From: Thiogranum sp963752745
Lineage (GTDB): Bacteria > Pseudomonadota > Gammaproteobacteria > DSM-19610
Direction: 5' to 3'
Length of the DNA: 64,000 nt
Assembly (NCBI GenBank): GCA_963752745.1
Contig: CAVWAK010000019.1
Coordinates: forward strand, 24,559-88,558
Shown here: piece after piece, positions 26,548 to 34,701 of the stretch
Numbering within the stretch: position 1 is the stretch's first letter
How the letters are laid out: every line of letters begins with the position of its first letter
Notes under the pieces: model-generated
What the model was told of the DNA's origin: nothing
Database searches by the model: none
The model's input: only the letters and a program-made list of their open reading frames with translations
Translations under genes and position numbers: made by a program

Positions 26548-27009
26548 TTATTCTATAACTGCAACATATTCCTTGAAGCTCATTACCTTGTCATTGTTGG
26601 TATCGCGTAAAGTGAAATTATTACGTGTAAGCTTCTGTCCCATATTAGTGCTCAGTTGGCAATAATCCAGTTTTTCGCGTTTGGTAATTTCTGAGAATTT
26701 TGGTTTTGATTCGTAGAAAGTGCCTTTTGTTACCAGGTTTTCGTACTCGGATGCCTGTATATAACCATCCATGTTTTTGTCTGAATAAATAACTTGCGCT
26801 TCTAAAGCATTGTAGTGTTTGAGAGTATATTCCCTGTCAGGAAATGGGCGAGCTGAGAATTCAGCTATGGTTAGTGTGCCATTACCGTCTTTGTCAATGC
26901 GATTGAAGGTATCCAAAATGTCATTACATATGCCGGATGAAGCATTTACATGGCTTGCAGAAAAAAACATCATGGTGAAAGTAATCGTGATTATCCTGAT
27001 GTAGGTCAT
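26548..27009 (-). CDS. Exported EF-hand calcium-binding protein
   Basis: The 153-residue protein has a signal peptide (ITITFTMMFFSASHVNA) and three EF-hand loops: DKDGNGTLTIAEF (about 37-49), DKNMDGYIQASEY (about 77-89) and DTNNDKVMSFKEY (about 136-148). All three keep Asp at positions 1, 3 or 5 and Glu at 12, so calcium binding is likely. Two Cys (GICNDI and DYCQL) could form a disulfide. It is AT-richer than its neighbours, hinting at a separate origin. It probably acts in the periplasm as a calcium sensor or buffer. Confidence 0.75.
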   Translation of the reverse strand: MTYIRIITITFTMMFFSASHVNASSGICNDILDTFNRIDKDGNGTLTIAEFSARPFPDREYTLKHYNALEAQVIYSDKNMDGYIQASEYENLVTKGTFYESKPKFSEITKREKLDYCQLSTNMGQKLTRNNFTLRDTNNDKVMSFKEYVAVIE

Positions 27010-27136
27010 TGGGGTTTGCTCGTTTTGTTTATGTTTGTTTATGTAAGTATCTCACATTGGAATGGTAGGTATACTAGCGATATATTTCCCCGAAATCCCC
27101 GGTTTGTTAAACCGGAATAAGGGGTCAGTACCCATA

Positions 27137-27832
27137 TCACCAGGGAATGATGCTGCCATCTATATCAAAGAACGTGCCGGAGTTCTCGGGCGTGATCGTG
27201 CCAAGAATTTCCCTCATCCGGCCGACGCTCTCCGCCACGGTAATCTCCGCATTGGGTCCGCCCATGTCGGTCTGTACCCACCCGGGATGGAGGATTGCCA
27301 CTTTCACCCCCATGGGCGCAAGATCGATGGCGGCACTCTTCATAATGGCATTGAGTGCCGCCTTCGATGAACGATAAATGTAACTTCCTCCTGACCCGTT
27401 ATCCGCCATGCTGCCCATTTTGCTACTCATGGCGGCGATCAGCTTGTGTTTGCTTGCGGCCACATGTGTCGAAAATGCTTCCATCATCTTCATCGGCGCG
27501 ATGACATTGGTGTGCAGACACTCCAGCCACCGGGCCTCGTCGGTGTTACCGAAGACGGCATCATAGGGCCCGTAGATCCCCGCGTTATTGAACAGGATAT
27601 CGATGGGGCAGTCCCGCAGATCGGCGGCAAGCTTCTGTACCTGGTCTTGCTGCGCAACATCGAGCGCGTAAATGGTGATGTCAGGAAACTGTTCGCCAAG
27701 CCGGTTAAGCGCGGTTGCCTGGTCAGGACGTCGGCAACAGGCGAGTACCTGCCATCCCTGCGCCGCGTACTGGTGCACGAGTTCCAGGCCGATGCCGCGG
27801 TTGCTACCCGTGATAAGAATGGTTTCAGTCAT
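27137..27832 (-). CDS. Short-chain dehydrogenase/reductase
   Basis: The 231-residue classical-type SDR has the cofactor motif ILITGSNRGIGLELVHQYAA, the NNAGIYGP strand, Ser in SSKMGS and the catalytic YRSSKAALN (Tyr-x-x-x-Lys). It lies in the C-factor/CsgA-like branch, often NADP-linked, with unknown substrate. It stands alone. Its stop lies in a GGGGTCAGTACCC repeat half (27121-27133), and the bases after its start carry another GGGGTCAGTGTAC half (27849). Confidence 0.8.
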   Translation of the reverse strand: MTETILITGSNRGIGLELVHQYAAQGWQVLACCRRPDQATALNRLGEQFPDITIYALDVAQQDQVQKLAADLRDCPIDILFNNAGIYGPYDAVFGNTDEARWLECLHTNVIAPMKMMEAFSTHVAASKHKLIAAMSSKMGSMADNGSGGSYIYRSSKAALNAIMKSAAIDLAPMGVKVAILHPGWVQTDMGGPNAEITVAESVGRMREILGTITPENSGTFFDIDGSIIPW

Positions 27833-27885
27833 TGTGGTCTCCCGAAATACACGGGGTCAGTGTACTTGATTCTTCCTTGACCGTA

Positions 27886-28080
27886 TCAGCGAGGAGTAAC
27901 AAACACTTTCATGATCCGGCCGGCGAGTTCGCCATCGGCGGTAATAGCTGCTGTCCACTTCGGCGCAGCCTGGGCAAACCAGATCAAAAACACGATCAGG
28001 ATGACTTTCTTGCCGCGCGGCAGGCGGCGGAACCTGGCCAGGAGACCGGGAGGATCTTTGTCGGGTCGTGTATCCATCAT
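27886..28080 (-). CDS. Small single-pass membrane protein
   Basis: From the ATG at 28080 (MMDTRPDKDPPGLLARF) the product has 64 residues. It has a basic N-terminal part, one membrane helix (KKVILIVFLIWFAQAAP) and a short tail. Earlier in-frame starts would read through a palindromic repeat and are unlikely. Function is unknown. Confidence 0.45.
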   Translation of the reverse strand: MMDTRPDKDPPGLLARFRRLPRGKKVILIVFLIWFAQAAPKWTAAITADGELAGRIMKVFVTPR

Positions 28081-28163
28081 AGAACTGTCACCACACTGTG
28101 CCTGACCACCACGGCCGTGGTCAGGCAGGCCGATTGCTACTAGAACAGTATAGTTAAAAAGTG

Positions 28164-28209
28164 AAAAGGGGACGGAGGGAATAAGCTTTAATCCCTCCGT
28201 CCCCTGTTT
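28164..28209. repeat. Palindromic GGGG-CAG-family hairpin
   Basis: AAAAGGGGACGGAGGGA is mirrored by TCCCTCCGTCCCCTGTTTT around an AT-rich loop. With T tracts on both sides it may stop transcription from both strands. Confidence 0.7.
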
Positions 28210-28234
28210 TCCCTTCGACTCAGACCCCTTTGAT

Positions 28235-28395
28235 TCATGCCAGTGGCTGACCAATGCCTGCGGCACGCAATGTATTCTCATCCACACCGCGGTTGGCACA
28301 GCACTCCGCCAGTTTGCCGTTAACAGCCACCGCAGGTACTGATCGAATGCCGAGTTCAGTGGCACGTGCAGCCACCTCACGCGTGCTTTGCTTGA
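28235..28395 (-). pseudogene. C-terminal remnant of a small thioredoxin-fold protein
   Basis: The frame encodes KQSTREVAARATELGIRSVP, then AVAVNGKLAECCANRGVDEN and TLRAAGIGQPLA before a TGA at 28235. This is the second half of the glutaredoxin-like proteins found in mercury and arsenic operons. The N-terminal CxxC part is missing, and the fragment runs out of frame into the 3' end of the gene at 28377-28709. It looks like a deletion within the MerR-controlled operon. Confidence 0.5.
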
Positions 28396-28709
28396 TCGGG
28401 TGTTTGCCGTGCGGAGTTTAAAGCGTTCACAATGTCGGTTAGAGGAGGAACACCCTTGTTATTCTCTCCATGTGAATACACGCGACAACAGTAATCATCG
28501 CCCTCAACGTTGTCGCCGCTAACGTCCTTACCGTCCACCAGTATGGTTGGCGAGCCGTAGCCATGTATGTGTGTTGGCGCATCCTGTGTACTCACTTCCC
28601 ATTCCTGCCAGCGGGGCGTAATACTGACCTCGGCAAATGCCCGCAACAATTGCGACCGTGCTGCCTCGATGTTGGGGCAGGTCTTCTCATATACCAGTTC
28701 AATCAGCAT
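28377..28709 (-). CDS. Thioredoxin-like protein of metal-resistance operon type
   Basis: The 110-residue protein has ELVYEKTCPNIEAARSQLLR at the start, with one Cys in the redox loop position. GSPTILVDGKDVSG follows (the cis-Pro loop of the thioredoxin fold), then YCCRVYSH and GVPPLTDIVNAL. This fits the alkylmercury-lyase-like/DUF family linked to MerR and ArsR operons. It lies 5 bases after merR on the minus strand and should be driven by the same MerR promoter (29147-29178). The exact role, such as metal handling or thiol redox, is not known. Confidence 0.65.
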   Translation of the reverse strand: MLIELVYEKTCPNIEAARSQLLRAFAEVSITPRWQEWEVSTQDAPTHIHGYGSPTILVDGKDVSGDNVEGDDYCCRVYSHGENNKGVPPLTDIVNALNSARQTPDQAKHA

Positions 28710-28714
28710 GATAT

Positions 28715-29122
28715 TTAATTCTCATCCAGTTCCAGTTCTTCCAGGATCGGGCACTCACTCAGATCACCGCGTCCACTGCATTTCATGACCATGCGCCCCA
28801 GGGCATCACGGATGCGGTTAAGATCCTGAATCTTCTGATCCACCTCTTCGATCTTTTGCGTGGCGCGCAGTTTGATGTCGGTGCAGGATGTACCGGGTTT
28901 TTGGCGCAGTGCCAGTAATTCACCGATATCCTTTAATGTGAAACCCACTTCCTTGGCGTGCTGAATAAATCGCACGCGTTTAACGGTATCCAGTGGGTAC
29001 TGCCGGTATCCTGCATCCGTACGCTGGGGTGCGGCAATCAGGCCCTGCTTTTCATAGAACCTCACCGTCTCCACGGTTACTCCCGTCTGTTTGGCTACTT
29101 GTCCGATATTTAACAGGGTCAT
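28715..29122 (-). CDS. MerR-family metal-responsive regulator
   Basis: The 135-residue product starts at the ATG at 29120-29122 behind AGGAGG. It has the MerR winged helix (NIGQVAKQTGVTVETVRFYE, then KQGLI), a dimerisation helix, and three Cys in the Hg/Cd/Pb-type arrangement: one in GTSCTDIK and a pair C-x8-C in KCSGRGDLSECPILEEL. It should bind a soft or thiophilic metal and twist its own promoter into an active form. The promoter at 29147-29178 has the expected 20-bp spacer and a perfect dyad. It leads an operon with the thioredoxin-like gene. Confidence 0.85.
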   Translation of the reverse strand: MTLLNIGQVAKQTGVTVETVRFYEKQGLIAAPQRTDAGYRQYPLDTVKRVRFIQHAKEVGFTLKDIGELLALRQKPGTSCTDIKLRATQKIEEVDQKIQDLNRIRDALGRMVMKCSGRGDLSECPILEELELDEN

Positions 29123-29146
29123 GGCCGCCTCCTGAGCTGAATCCAA

Positions 29147-29178
29147 GTCTAGACCCTGAACTATACTTCAGGGTCAAG
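29147..29178 (-). promoter_or_regulatory. MerR-type promoter/operator
   Basis: On the minus strand, -35 TTGACC (29173-29178) and -10 TAGACT (29147-29152) are 20 bp apart. Between and across them lies the perfect dyad ACCCTGAA-N6-TTCAGGGT (29154-29175). Over-long spacing with a centred dyad is the hallmark of MerR-activated promoters. It sits 25 bases upstream of the regulator start. Confidence 0.85.
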
Positions 29179-29265
29179 GGAAATTAGCCAATGATTGATA
29201 GGTAAGATTTACGAATAGAATATTGGGGCGGGACTTAGGGAATAGAGAATAGGGGATAACGCAAA

Positions 29266-29302
29266 AGGGGAGGCGGGAGTAATAATTACTCCCGCCTCCC
29301 CT
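29266..29302. repeat. Perfect hairpin repeat
   Basis: AGGGGAGGCGGGAGTAAT and ATTACTCCCGCCTCCCCT are perfectly complementary with a one-base centre. It lies at the 3' end of the peptidoglycan-binding gene and is probably also a terminator. Confidence 0.75.
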
Positions 29303-29318
29303 CGATTCCCTGCGTTCC

Positions 29319-30419
29319 TTACAGGCTGACCTGGAGCGATTCGATCGTCTCGATCGTCAGCCCTCCGTTTGCCAGCCCTTTTGTACGCTGATAGCGTTTC
29401 ATAGCATCCATAGTTTGGTGGCCAATAATGCCATCGATGGGGCCCGGGTTGAAACCCTTGCCATCAAGCGCTGTCTGGATGCGTTGTACAATACCCGAGG
29501 ACATATTGGTATCACACAACACCGGGCGCCATTCCACATGGCCGTCGGCGATCATGTTGCGCCGCTTGACCGTTGTGAACTGGGCTGGAATCTCAACACT
29601 ACGAGTGGTAGCGGGCTTGACCAGTTTGCGTACCTGCACAGTCTTGTATTCTGCCGGAATCTCGATCTTGCGCGTGCCGGGCGGCGTTTTCATTGTGCGC
29701 TTCTTGACGATCTTGTGCTCGGCAGGGATTTCAACCTCACGTGTTTCGGCATCTTTAACGAGTACCTGCTTGGTCACGGTTTTATAGGTCGCGGGTATGG
29801 TGACCAGGCACATGATTTCGCCAGTAGCTTCATCGACACGTGTTATTGGTCCGCTGCCCTTTTTCCATACAGTGTGCTCCGGTTTATCAACTACGCGCTC
29901 TTTTTCGGTCCGGTACAGAGCGGGCGTTGTGACAAAATCAGTGCTGGCAGCTTTTACCAGGACGCGATCTTCAACGAACTCATAAGTAGCCGGAACCACT
30001 TCAAGGCGCTCGGAAGCTTCCCTTACAAGCACCCGTTGCTCGACCATTTCAAACTGGGCGGGTAGATTCTCGATCTTGTTTGCTGCGTCCTGCTTTTGAA
30101 CGCGAACAGCCTCGATTTCGTACTGGGGTGGTATAAATGCACGGGCAAAGCACTGCCCGGGTGAAGCCTTTGGTGGTAAAAGCATGTCACTTTTTGCGCT
30201 GTCTTCCAGCGTTGCGCGGGTTGCCTTTTCGGTAAGCAGGCTGCTTTCCATGCTTGCTATCTCGGTCGACAAGCGTTCAATTTCTTTATCTTTCTTAGCG
30301 AGTAAACTCGCGTTTTCACGACTGCTGAGGGGCTCCCCCTGCATGCCTGCGCAACCAACCAACGATGCACAGACGGCCAGTGATACCAAACCGTTTGATA
30401 CGTTTCCTAGAACAGACAT
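29319..30419 (-). CDS. Repeat lipoprotein with C-terminal peptidoglycan-binding domain
   Basis: The 366-residue lipoprotein has lipobox SLVGC and then a short coiled coil (KDKEIERLSTEIASMESSLL). About seven tandem units of roughly 28 residues follow, built on IPAxYxxVxxxVLVKxAxTR.VE. The C-terminal PG_binding_1 domain carries GFNPGPIDGIIGHQTMDAMK and RYQ. It should be anchored in the outer membrane and bind cell-wall peptidoglycan. The repeats look like an extended beta or fibrous spacer. No enzyme domain is present. It stands alone; regulation not visible. Confidence 0.7.
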   Translation of the reverse strand: MSVLGNVSNGLVSLAVCASLVGCAGMQGEPLSSRENASLLAKKDKEIERLSTEIASMESSLLTEKATRATLEDSAKSDMLLPPKASPGQCFARAFIPPQYEIEAVRVQKQDAANKIENLPAQFEMVEQRVLVREASERLEVVPATYEFVEDRVLVKAASTDFVTTPALYRTEKERVVDKPEHTVWKKGSGPITRVDEATGEIMCLVTIPATYKTVTKQVLVKDAETREVEIPAEHKIVKKRTMKTPPGTRKIEIPAEYKTVQVRKLVKPATTRSVEIPAQFTTVKRRNMIADGHVEWRPVLCDTNMSSGIVQRIQTALDGKGFNPGPIDGIIGHQTMDAMKRYQRTKGLANGGLTIETIESLQVSL

Positions 30420-30762
30420 AACGACGACCTCCGAAGTATAGAAATAAGGTAGGGCTTCACCTGAGCCCTGGAGGCGAATTGTTTAGAAAACGGAGGAAAT
30501 GCACAATATGACAACTGTAAACTTATGTTACGTTTTAACTATCATTTGGTTAAACGAATCCGATCATTACACATCACGATCTGTATCGACGCATACCGGC
30601 AACTGTTCTCAGCGCGCATCGATCCGGATTAATCGGGGTCTGTCCCCTATTGACCCCGTAACAATTGTTAACAGTTCATGTCTTCAACAGGTGATGAAAC
30701 CTGTTTAAAGTGGCGCTTGAAAAATCATATCGATAACAGGCTCTATAGAGGATTAAAACATC
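30420..30762. other. Intergenic region between divergent genes
   Basis: It holds a GGGGTCTGTCCCCTATTGACCCC repeat remnant (about 30635-30657). A possible promoter for the channel gene follows (TTGAAA near 30717, TCTATA near 30744) with an AGAGGA ribosome-binding site. Nothing else was recognised. Confidence 0.4.
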
Positions 30763-31941
30763 ATGAATGACATCTTAACCCGATTCACCGAGTTCCTGGG
30801 TCCGGTGGGATCGAGCGTGCTGGGCCACGCATTGATTGGTCTGGCGATCCTCGTTATAGGTCTATTTATCGTCAAGCTGTTAGTGGGCTTGTTCAAGCGA
30901 GTGTTGGCGAAGGTTTCAGTGCTGCATCGCACCGATCCCGATGGTTCAACTACGGACCTTGCAACGCCGATTGCTTCCCTGGTCAAGGCGGTATTGACCA
31001 TCTTTGTGCTAATGGCAGTGCTGGAACATTTCGGGTTGACCGATGTTTTAGCGCCGTTAAAAGAGATGGTGAGCAAGTTTACGGCAGCTGTACCGAATAT
31101 CATTGGTGCCGGCGTCATCGCTTACGCGGGTTGGGTGATTGCGAAGATCATTTCCCAGTTGGCAGTTGCTGGTCTCGGCAAGGTGGATGAGAAGCTGGCC
31201 GAACGCACCGGAAACAATGACATTCGGGTATCAAAATTCGGCGGTGCGTTGATCTTCGCCGTCATCCTGCTGCCGATCGTGGTCACAGCCCTGGGCGTTC
31301 TCAACATTCCGGCAATCTCTGATCCAGCGTCGGCAATGATCCAGAAGTTGATGGCTGCCGTACCCAACATCATTGGTGCGGCCATCATCCTGCTGGTTGC
31401 CTACTTCGTCGCGAAGTTTGTTGTGTACATTCTTAATGGGATTCTCGAAGGTGTGAATGTCAACGCCTTGCCACAGAAAGTGGGCATTCAGGGTCTGTTT
31501 ACGGATTCATTTACGCCGACCCGGCTTGTCGGTGGCGCGATCATGTTCTTCGCGATGGTGGCCGCAGCGACGGCCGCTGTGAATCTTCTTGGCATCAACA
31601 TTATATCGGAAGTGTTCGCCAGAGTGCTGCAATTCGGCGGTGCACTGCTGGTTGGCGGATTAATCCTGATTATAGGTAACTTCCTGAGCACCATTGCCTA
31701 CGACGCATTAGCCAGTCGCGGGAATCAGGGTGTCGCCAATATTGCACGAATTGCAATACTGGGCCTGGTGCTGGCGATGGGTTTGAAGGCCATGGGTCTT
31801 GCCGATAACATTGTCACTATGGCCTTTGGCTTCACCATCGGCGGTGTCGCGGTTGCAGTCGCGCTGGCGTTTGGACTCGGCGGAAGAGACGCCGCCAAAG
31901 TGCTTGCTGACAACTGGGCAGCGAAGATAAACAGCCAGTAA
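30763..31941 (+). CDS. MscS-related membrane protein with conserved TM-helix repeats
   Basis: The 392-residue inner-membrane protein is built from three related units, each with a helix pair containing VPNIIGAGVIAYAGWVIAKI, VPNIIGAAIILLVAYFVAKF and a later FGGALLVGGLILIIGNFL. This is the 'conserved TM helix' family linked to mechanosensitive channels. The C-terminal part FGFTIGGVAVAVALAFGLGG resembles the MscS pore helix, but the large cytoplasmic MscS domain is missing. It probably responds to membrane tension or solute stress. AGAGGA precedes the ATG. It stands alone and is followed by a GGGG-CAG hairpin. Confidence 0.75.
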   Translation: MNDILTRFTEFLGPVGSSVLGHALIGLAILVIGLFIVKLLVGLFKRVLAKVSVLHRTDPDGSTTDLATPIASLVKAVLTIFVLMAVLEHFGLTDVLAPLKEMVSKFTAAVPNIIGAGVIAYAGWVIAKIISQLAVAGLGKVDEKLAERTGNNDIRVSKFGGALIFAVILLPIVVTALGVLNIPAISDPASAMIQKLMAAVPNIIGAAIILLVAYFVAKFVVYILNGILEGVNVNALPQKVGIQGLFTDSFTPTRLVGGAIMFFAMVAAATAAVNLLGINIISEVFARVLQFGGALLVGGLILIIGNFLSTIAYDALASRGNQGVANIARIAILGLVLAMGLKAMGLADNIVTMAFGFTIGGVAVAVALAFGLGGRDAAKVLADNWAAKINSQ

Positions 31942-31960
31942 GCTGTAACCCTCCTCGGCA

Positions 31961-32003
31961 AAAGGGGGCAGAGGGATATTAATTTATTCCCTCCGCCCCC
32001 TTT
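31961..32003. repeat. Palindromic GGGG-CAG hairpin
   Basis: AAAGGGGGCAGAGGGA (31961-31976) mirrors TCCCTCCGCCCCCTTT (31988-32003). It follows the channel gene and may terminate it. Confidence 0.75.
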
Positions 32004-32015
32004 CTTGGCCATCAA

Positions 32016-32072
32016 TTTACTGCAACACCATCCCCAATTCCCCACCCCACCGCGAATAAGCCGCCTTCATCG
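32016..32072 (-). pseudogene. Tiny remnant of a dispersed protein family (C-terminus)
   Basis: The minus frame encodes KAAYSRWGGELGMVLQ and a stop. The matching end (AYTRWVGALGVVLQQ) occurs in the larger remnant at 44281-44571. The fragment abuts the palindrome at 32073. Confidence 0.4.
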
Positions 32073-32132
32073 AATAGGGGTCAGAGAGCAATTTCCGCTT
32101 ATATTAGGATTAATTGCTCTCTGACCCCTATT
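32073..32132. repeat. Perfect 21-bp inverted-repeat element, copy 1
   Basis: Arms AATAGGGGTCAGAGAGCAAT(T) at 32073-32093 and its exact complement at 32112-32132 flank an 18-base loop (TCCGCTTATATTAGGATT region). The same element, inverted, is at 53673-53732. Confidence 0.85.
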
Positions 32133-32336
32133 TAATCATTAGCCAAATTGTGAACCCGTTCCTTCAGCGTATGTGAATTGAGTCGCTAATGACGAGAGCA
32201 TGCTTGGCTCAAACCGCCATCATGTCTGATTATGTCAGGAAAATTCCGGGTTAAAAAACGCATGGTAGCACCTTGCCCGGCTTCAGTTGGCCGCGTTCAG
32301 TGATATACGGCGGCTTGATATTGGTTTCAATGGGGG

Positions 32337-33347
32337 ATGATGATGTCCAGTTCAAATAGCGTGTTTAAAACGATACTTTTACTTTCGGCGACGGCTGTTT
32401 TAGGCGCCTGTGGTGGTGGCGGTGGTGGTGGAAGCTCCGCCGGGATTACAGCCGGTAACCCGGTAACGATTGCCGCGGCCAACGCCGGTAGCGTGACAGG
32501 TGCTACGCTGGATGCAGCCGATGGTCTCACCGGTAACACCGAAGGAGCGGTCGGCCTGTTCCCCGCAGCAGTGGGGCATTCGAGGTCCGCACAGATCAAT
32601 GTGATCGATACCATCCTCGGGCAGATCAAGAAGGCGCCGCAGTTATTCCCCGCTGAGTCTTCCCGTGTGTCACCAGCGGCTGTTCAGCCGCTGAGCCAGA
32701 ATTGCGACACCGGCTCGATCAGCGGCAGCTTCAACGACAATGATAACGACCTGACGCTGTCAACAGGCGACAGTGTCAGTATTACTGCCAATGGCTGTAC
32801 CTTCAGCGGCGTGACCATGAATGGCAGCATTAGCATGAATAATGTTGTGGTTAGCGGTGATGAGCTATCCCCGCCTTATTCAATGCAGTTTACCCTGCAG
32901 GCTACCAATTTCTCGGTAACAGTCAGTGGTGAAACAGTGGTCATGAGAGGCGGTGGCACCATCGGTGAGTCAAGCAGTGATGGTATCAGCTTTACTTCTT
33001 CCTTTACGGGTAACGGCATTGAAATTGCCGCCGGAAGTGAGAGCCTTACCTTGACGAACTACAACATACAGGAAACCGAGAACCAGGCGACCGGTGCCTA
33101 CTCGATTTCGATCAACGCAACCATAACCAGTCCAAGCCTGGGTGGTTCTGTCACTGTGACAACCGATGCTGTTCTTACCGGCGTCGGTTCACTTGATCCA
33201 GATGCCGGCCAGATCACCTGTGTGGGCGCCGGTAATACCAGCGTGACACTCATCGCCGTGGATTCAATCAATGTCCAGCTGGAAGTCGATCAGGACGGCG
33301 ATGGCAACGTAGACCAAACCCTGGCTGCCGCCTGGGCCGACCTGTAA
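32337..33347 (+). CDS. Secreted lipoprotein of unknown function
   Basis: The 336-residue lipoprotein has signal peptide FKTILLLSATAVLGAC with lipobox LGAC and a poly-Gly linker. A beta-rich domain follows with Cys near LSQNCDTGSISGSF and TANGCTFSGV, many Ser/Thr/Asn, and a C-terminal calcium-like DQDGDGNVDQTL loop. A GGGGG ribosome-binding site lies just before the ATG cluster. The family is not recognised; the pattern is common among outer-membrane or surface lipoproteins of Chromatiales-like bacteria. Confidence 0.65.
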   Translation: MMMSSSNSVFKTILLLSATAVLGACGGGGGGGSSAGITAGNPVTIAAANAGSVTGATLDAADGLTGNTEGAVGLFPAAVGHSRSAQINVIDTILGQIKKAPQLFPAESSRVSPAAVQPLSQNCDTGSISGSFNDNDNDLTLSTGDSVSITANGCTFSGVTMNGSISMNNVVVSGDELSPPYSMQFTLQATNFSVTVSGETVVMRGGGTIGESSSDGISFTSSFTGNGIEIAAGSESLTLTNYNIQETENQATGAYSISINATITSPSLGGSVTVTTDAVLTGVGSLDPDAGQITCVGAGNTSVTLIAVDSINVQLEVDQDGDGNVDQTLAAAWADL

Positions 33348-33360
33348 GCACGGGGAGAAA

Positions 33361-33405
33361 GGGACAGGCCATGGTTTCCACAAGCAAGAAACCGTGGCCT
33401 GTCCC
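33361..33405. repeat. Palindromic GGGACAGG...CCTGTCCC repeat
   Basis: GGGACAGGCCATGGTTTC (33361-33378) pairs with GAAACCGTGGCCTGTCCC (33388-33405), with one mismatch. This is the GGGGACAGACCACGGTTTC family, directly after the lipoprotein stop. Confidence 0.7.
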
Positions 33406-33450
33406 GGATCTACTCGATGTAACCAATACGACTCAATCAAGGGGGCAGAA

Positions 33451-33861
33451 GTGAGATACAGGCATTCCATTATGATCCTGGTACCAATGATCAGTACCTG
33501 CTTTGCGGCATACGCGCAGCAAGTCTACGAAAACGTTGATAGACAGGGGGTGGTTGAATTCAGCGATCAACCCGGCCCGGATGCGAAGCCGGTCGACGTC
33601 AGGCCCAATGTTGTGGATGTTGCACCAGTCAAGCCCATGGAGGCATCACCCCCGGCGTCACCAACCAGGCCGGCAAAGGCGCCAGCCGCCACCGTGCAAC
33701 CCCTGGAGATTCAGAACAACGTTTCAACCGACTATAACGACGAACGGGAAGTACGCCGTAAGCGCGAACGCCTGATGGATGGAAGCGGGGAGGCGGTCCA
33801 GAAGCCGGCACGCAAGGTACTGGGCAGTCCGGCCGTGCATAAGGGCGCACATCGGAAGTAG
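33451..33861 (+). CDS. DUF4124-type exported protein
   Basis: With the GTG at 33451 the product has 136 residues. It has a signal peptide ending FAAYA, then the DUF4124 signature QVYENVDRQGVVEFSDQP. A Pro/Ala-rich linker and a basic C-terminal part (EVRRKRERLMDGSGEAVQ) follow. DUF4124 proteins are periplasmic and of unknown function, often near cell-envelope genes. The start was chosen because it gives a signal peptide; the longer frame begins in a repeat. Confidence 0.6.
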   Translation: MRYRHSIMILVPMISTCFAAYAQQVYENVDRQGVVEFSDQPGPDAKPVDVRPNVVDVAPVKPMEASPPASPTRPAKAPAATVQPLEIQNNVSTDYNDEREVRRKRERLMDGSGEAVQKPARKVLGSPAVHKGAHRK

Positions 33862-33867
33862 ATATTT

Positions 33868-34019
33868 GGGGTCAGAGTAACAATGTATCCCTTTTCTCTT
33901 GGGGGCGGGGGATAATTGTGGTCTGTCCCCAATTTCTCGCCAAGACCGGCGTAGAAAGAGGCGTTAAGGCCGCGACCGAAGATACGTGAATATTCACGCT
34001 GTATATTCTTTCAACGGGC
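33868..34019. other. Repeat-derived intergenic stretch
   Basis: It contains GGGGTCAGAGTAACAATG (33873), GTGGTCTGTCCCC (33919) and GGGGGCGGGGG. A short frame after it (AKTGVERGVKAATED direction) is not convincing as a gene. Confidence 0.4.
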
Positions 34020-34325
34020 TCAATCACAGTCATCGGTTTCGTCAATACTACCGTCGTCAAGGGTGCGTCTGATACGGACAAACATCATGTTATCTATCCG
34101 CCCAAACTGTGTATCCATGGCGACATCGACTTCACTGTCGTCGAGCCCGTCGTAGATGGTAATGCGGCCTCTGGATTCAGCTTCGAGTAGTGACTGGCTG
34201 GGGTTGAGCAACAAGTTCCGTGTATAGGTGCTGGTAGCTTGTTCCGGGTCGTATTCGTCCGCTTCGAGGCTTTGGAGTGTCAACATCGCCAGTGCCAGTA
34301 CCAGACCTATATGCAACTGATTCAT
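34020..34325 (-). CDS. Small exported hypothetical protein
   Basis: The 101-residue protein has a signal peptide (LHIGLVLALAMLTLQSLEA) and an acidic mature part ending DETDDCD. The middle ESRGRITIYDGLDDSEVDVA suggests short beta strands. AGGAG precedes the ATG. No family was recognised. Confidence 0.55.
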   Translation of the reverse strand: MNQLHIGLVLALAMLTLQSLEADEYDPEQATSTYTRNLLLNPSQSLLEAESRGRITIYDGLDDSEVDVAMDTQFGRIDNMMFVRIRRTLDDGSIDETDDCD

Positions 34326-34701
34326 GATCGGTCTCCTGCGTATCCCGGGTAGGGATAAGTTTCAACATTACTGTATTCCCGGGAGGCGCAAGACTCTGCG
34401 TAAAAGTGCCCGACTCGCCTGTGACTTATTCACAATGACCAGAATGGTAATCGGGTAATTGACAGGCGCAGGCAGGCTGTTAGTCGAAATAGTCTGTGGT
34501 CGTGGCTAATGCGCCACTTGCGGAATATCGTGGTATTTCAGGCGGGGCGGGGATTGCCTTGATGACAAGGCCGAGCACAGGAAATGATAACTACTTTATC
34601 GGGCCAGGAAACGCGGCTGTGCGGGCGATGCTCGCTGTTACATTGCGGGAACATCGGCGCCGCGTTCCTGGCCACCTTTATATTGCGACTGTTTTTCCGG
34701 C
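34326..34701. other. Intergenic region without a convincing gene
   Basis: A GTG-started frame (34496-34705) has no ribosome-binding site and an odd composition, so I do not call it. A GGGAATACAG / CCCGGG region near 34375 may be a weak terminator or promoter. Nothing else was seen. Confidence 0.35.
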
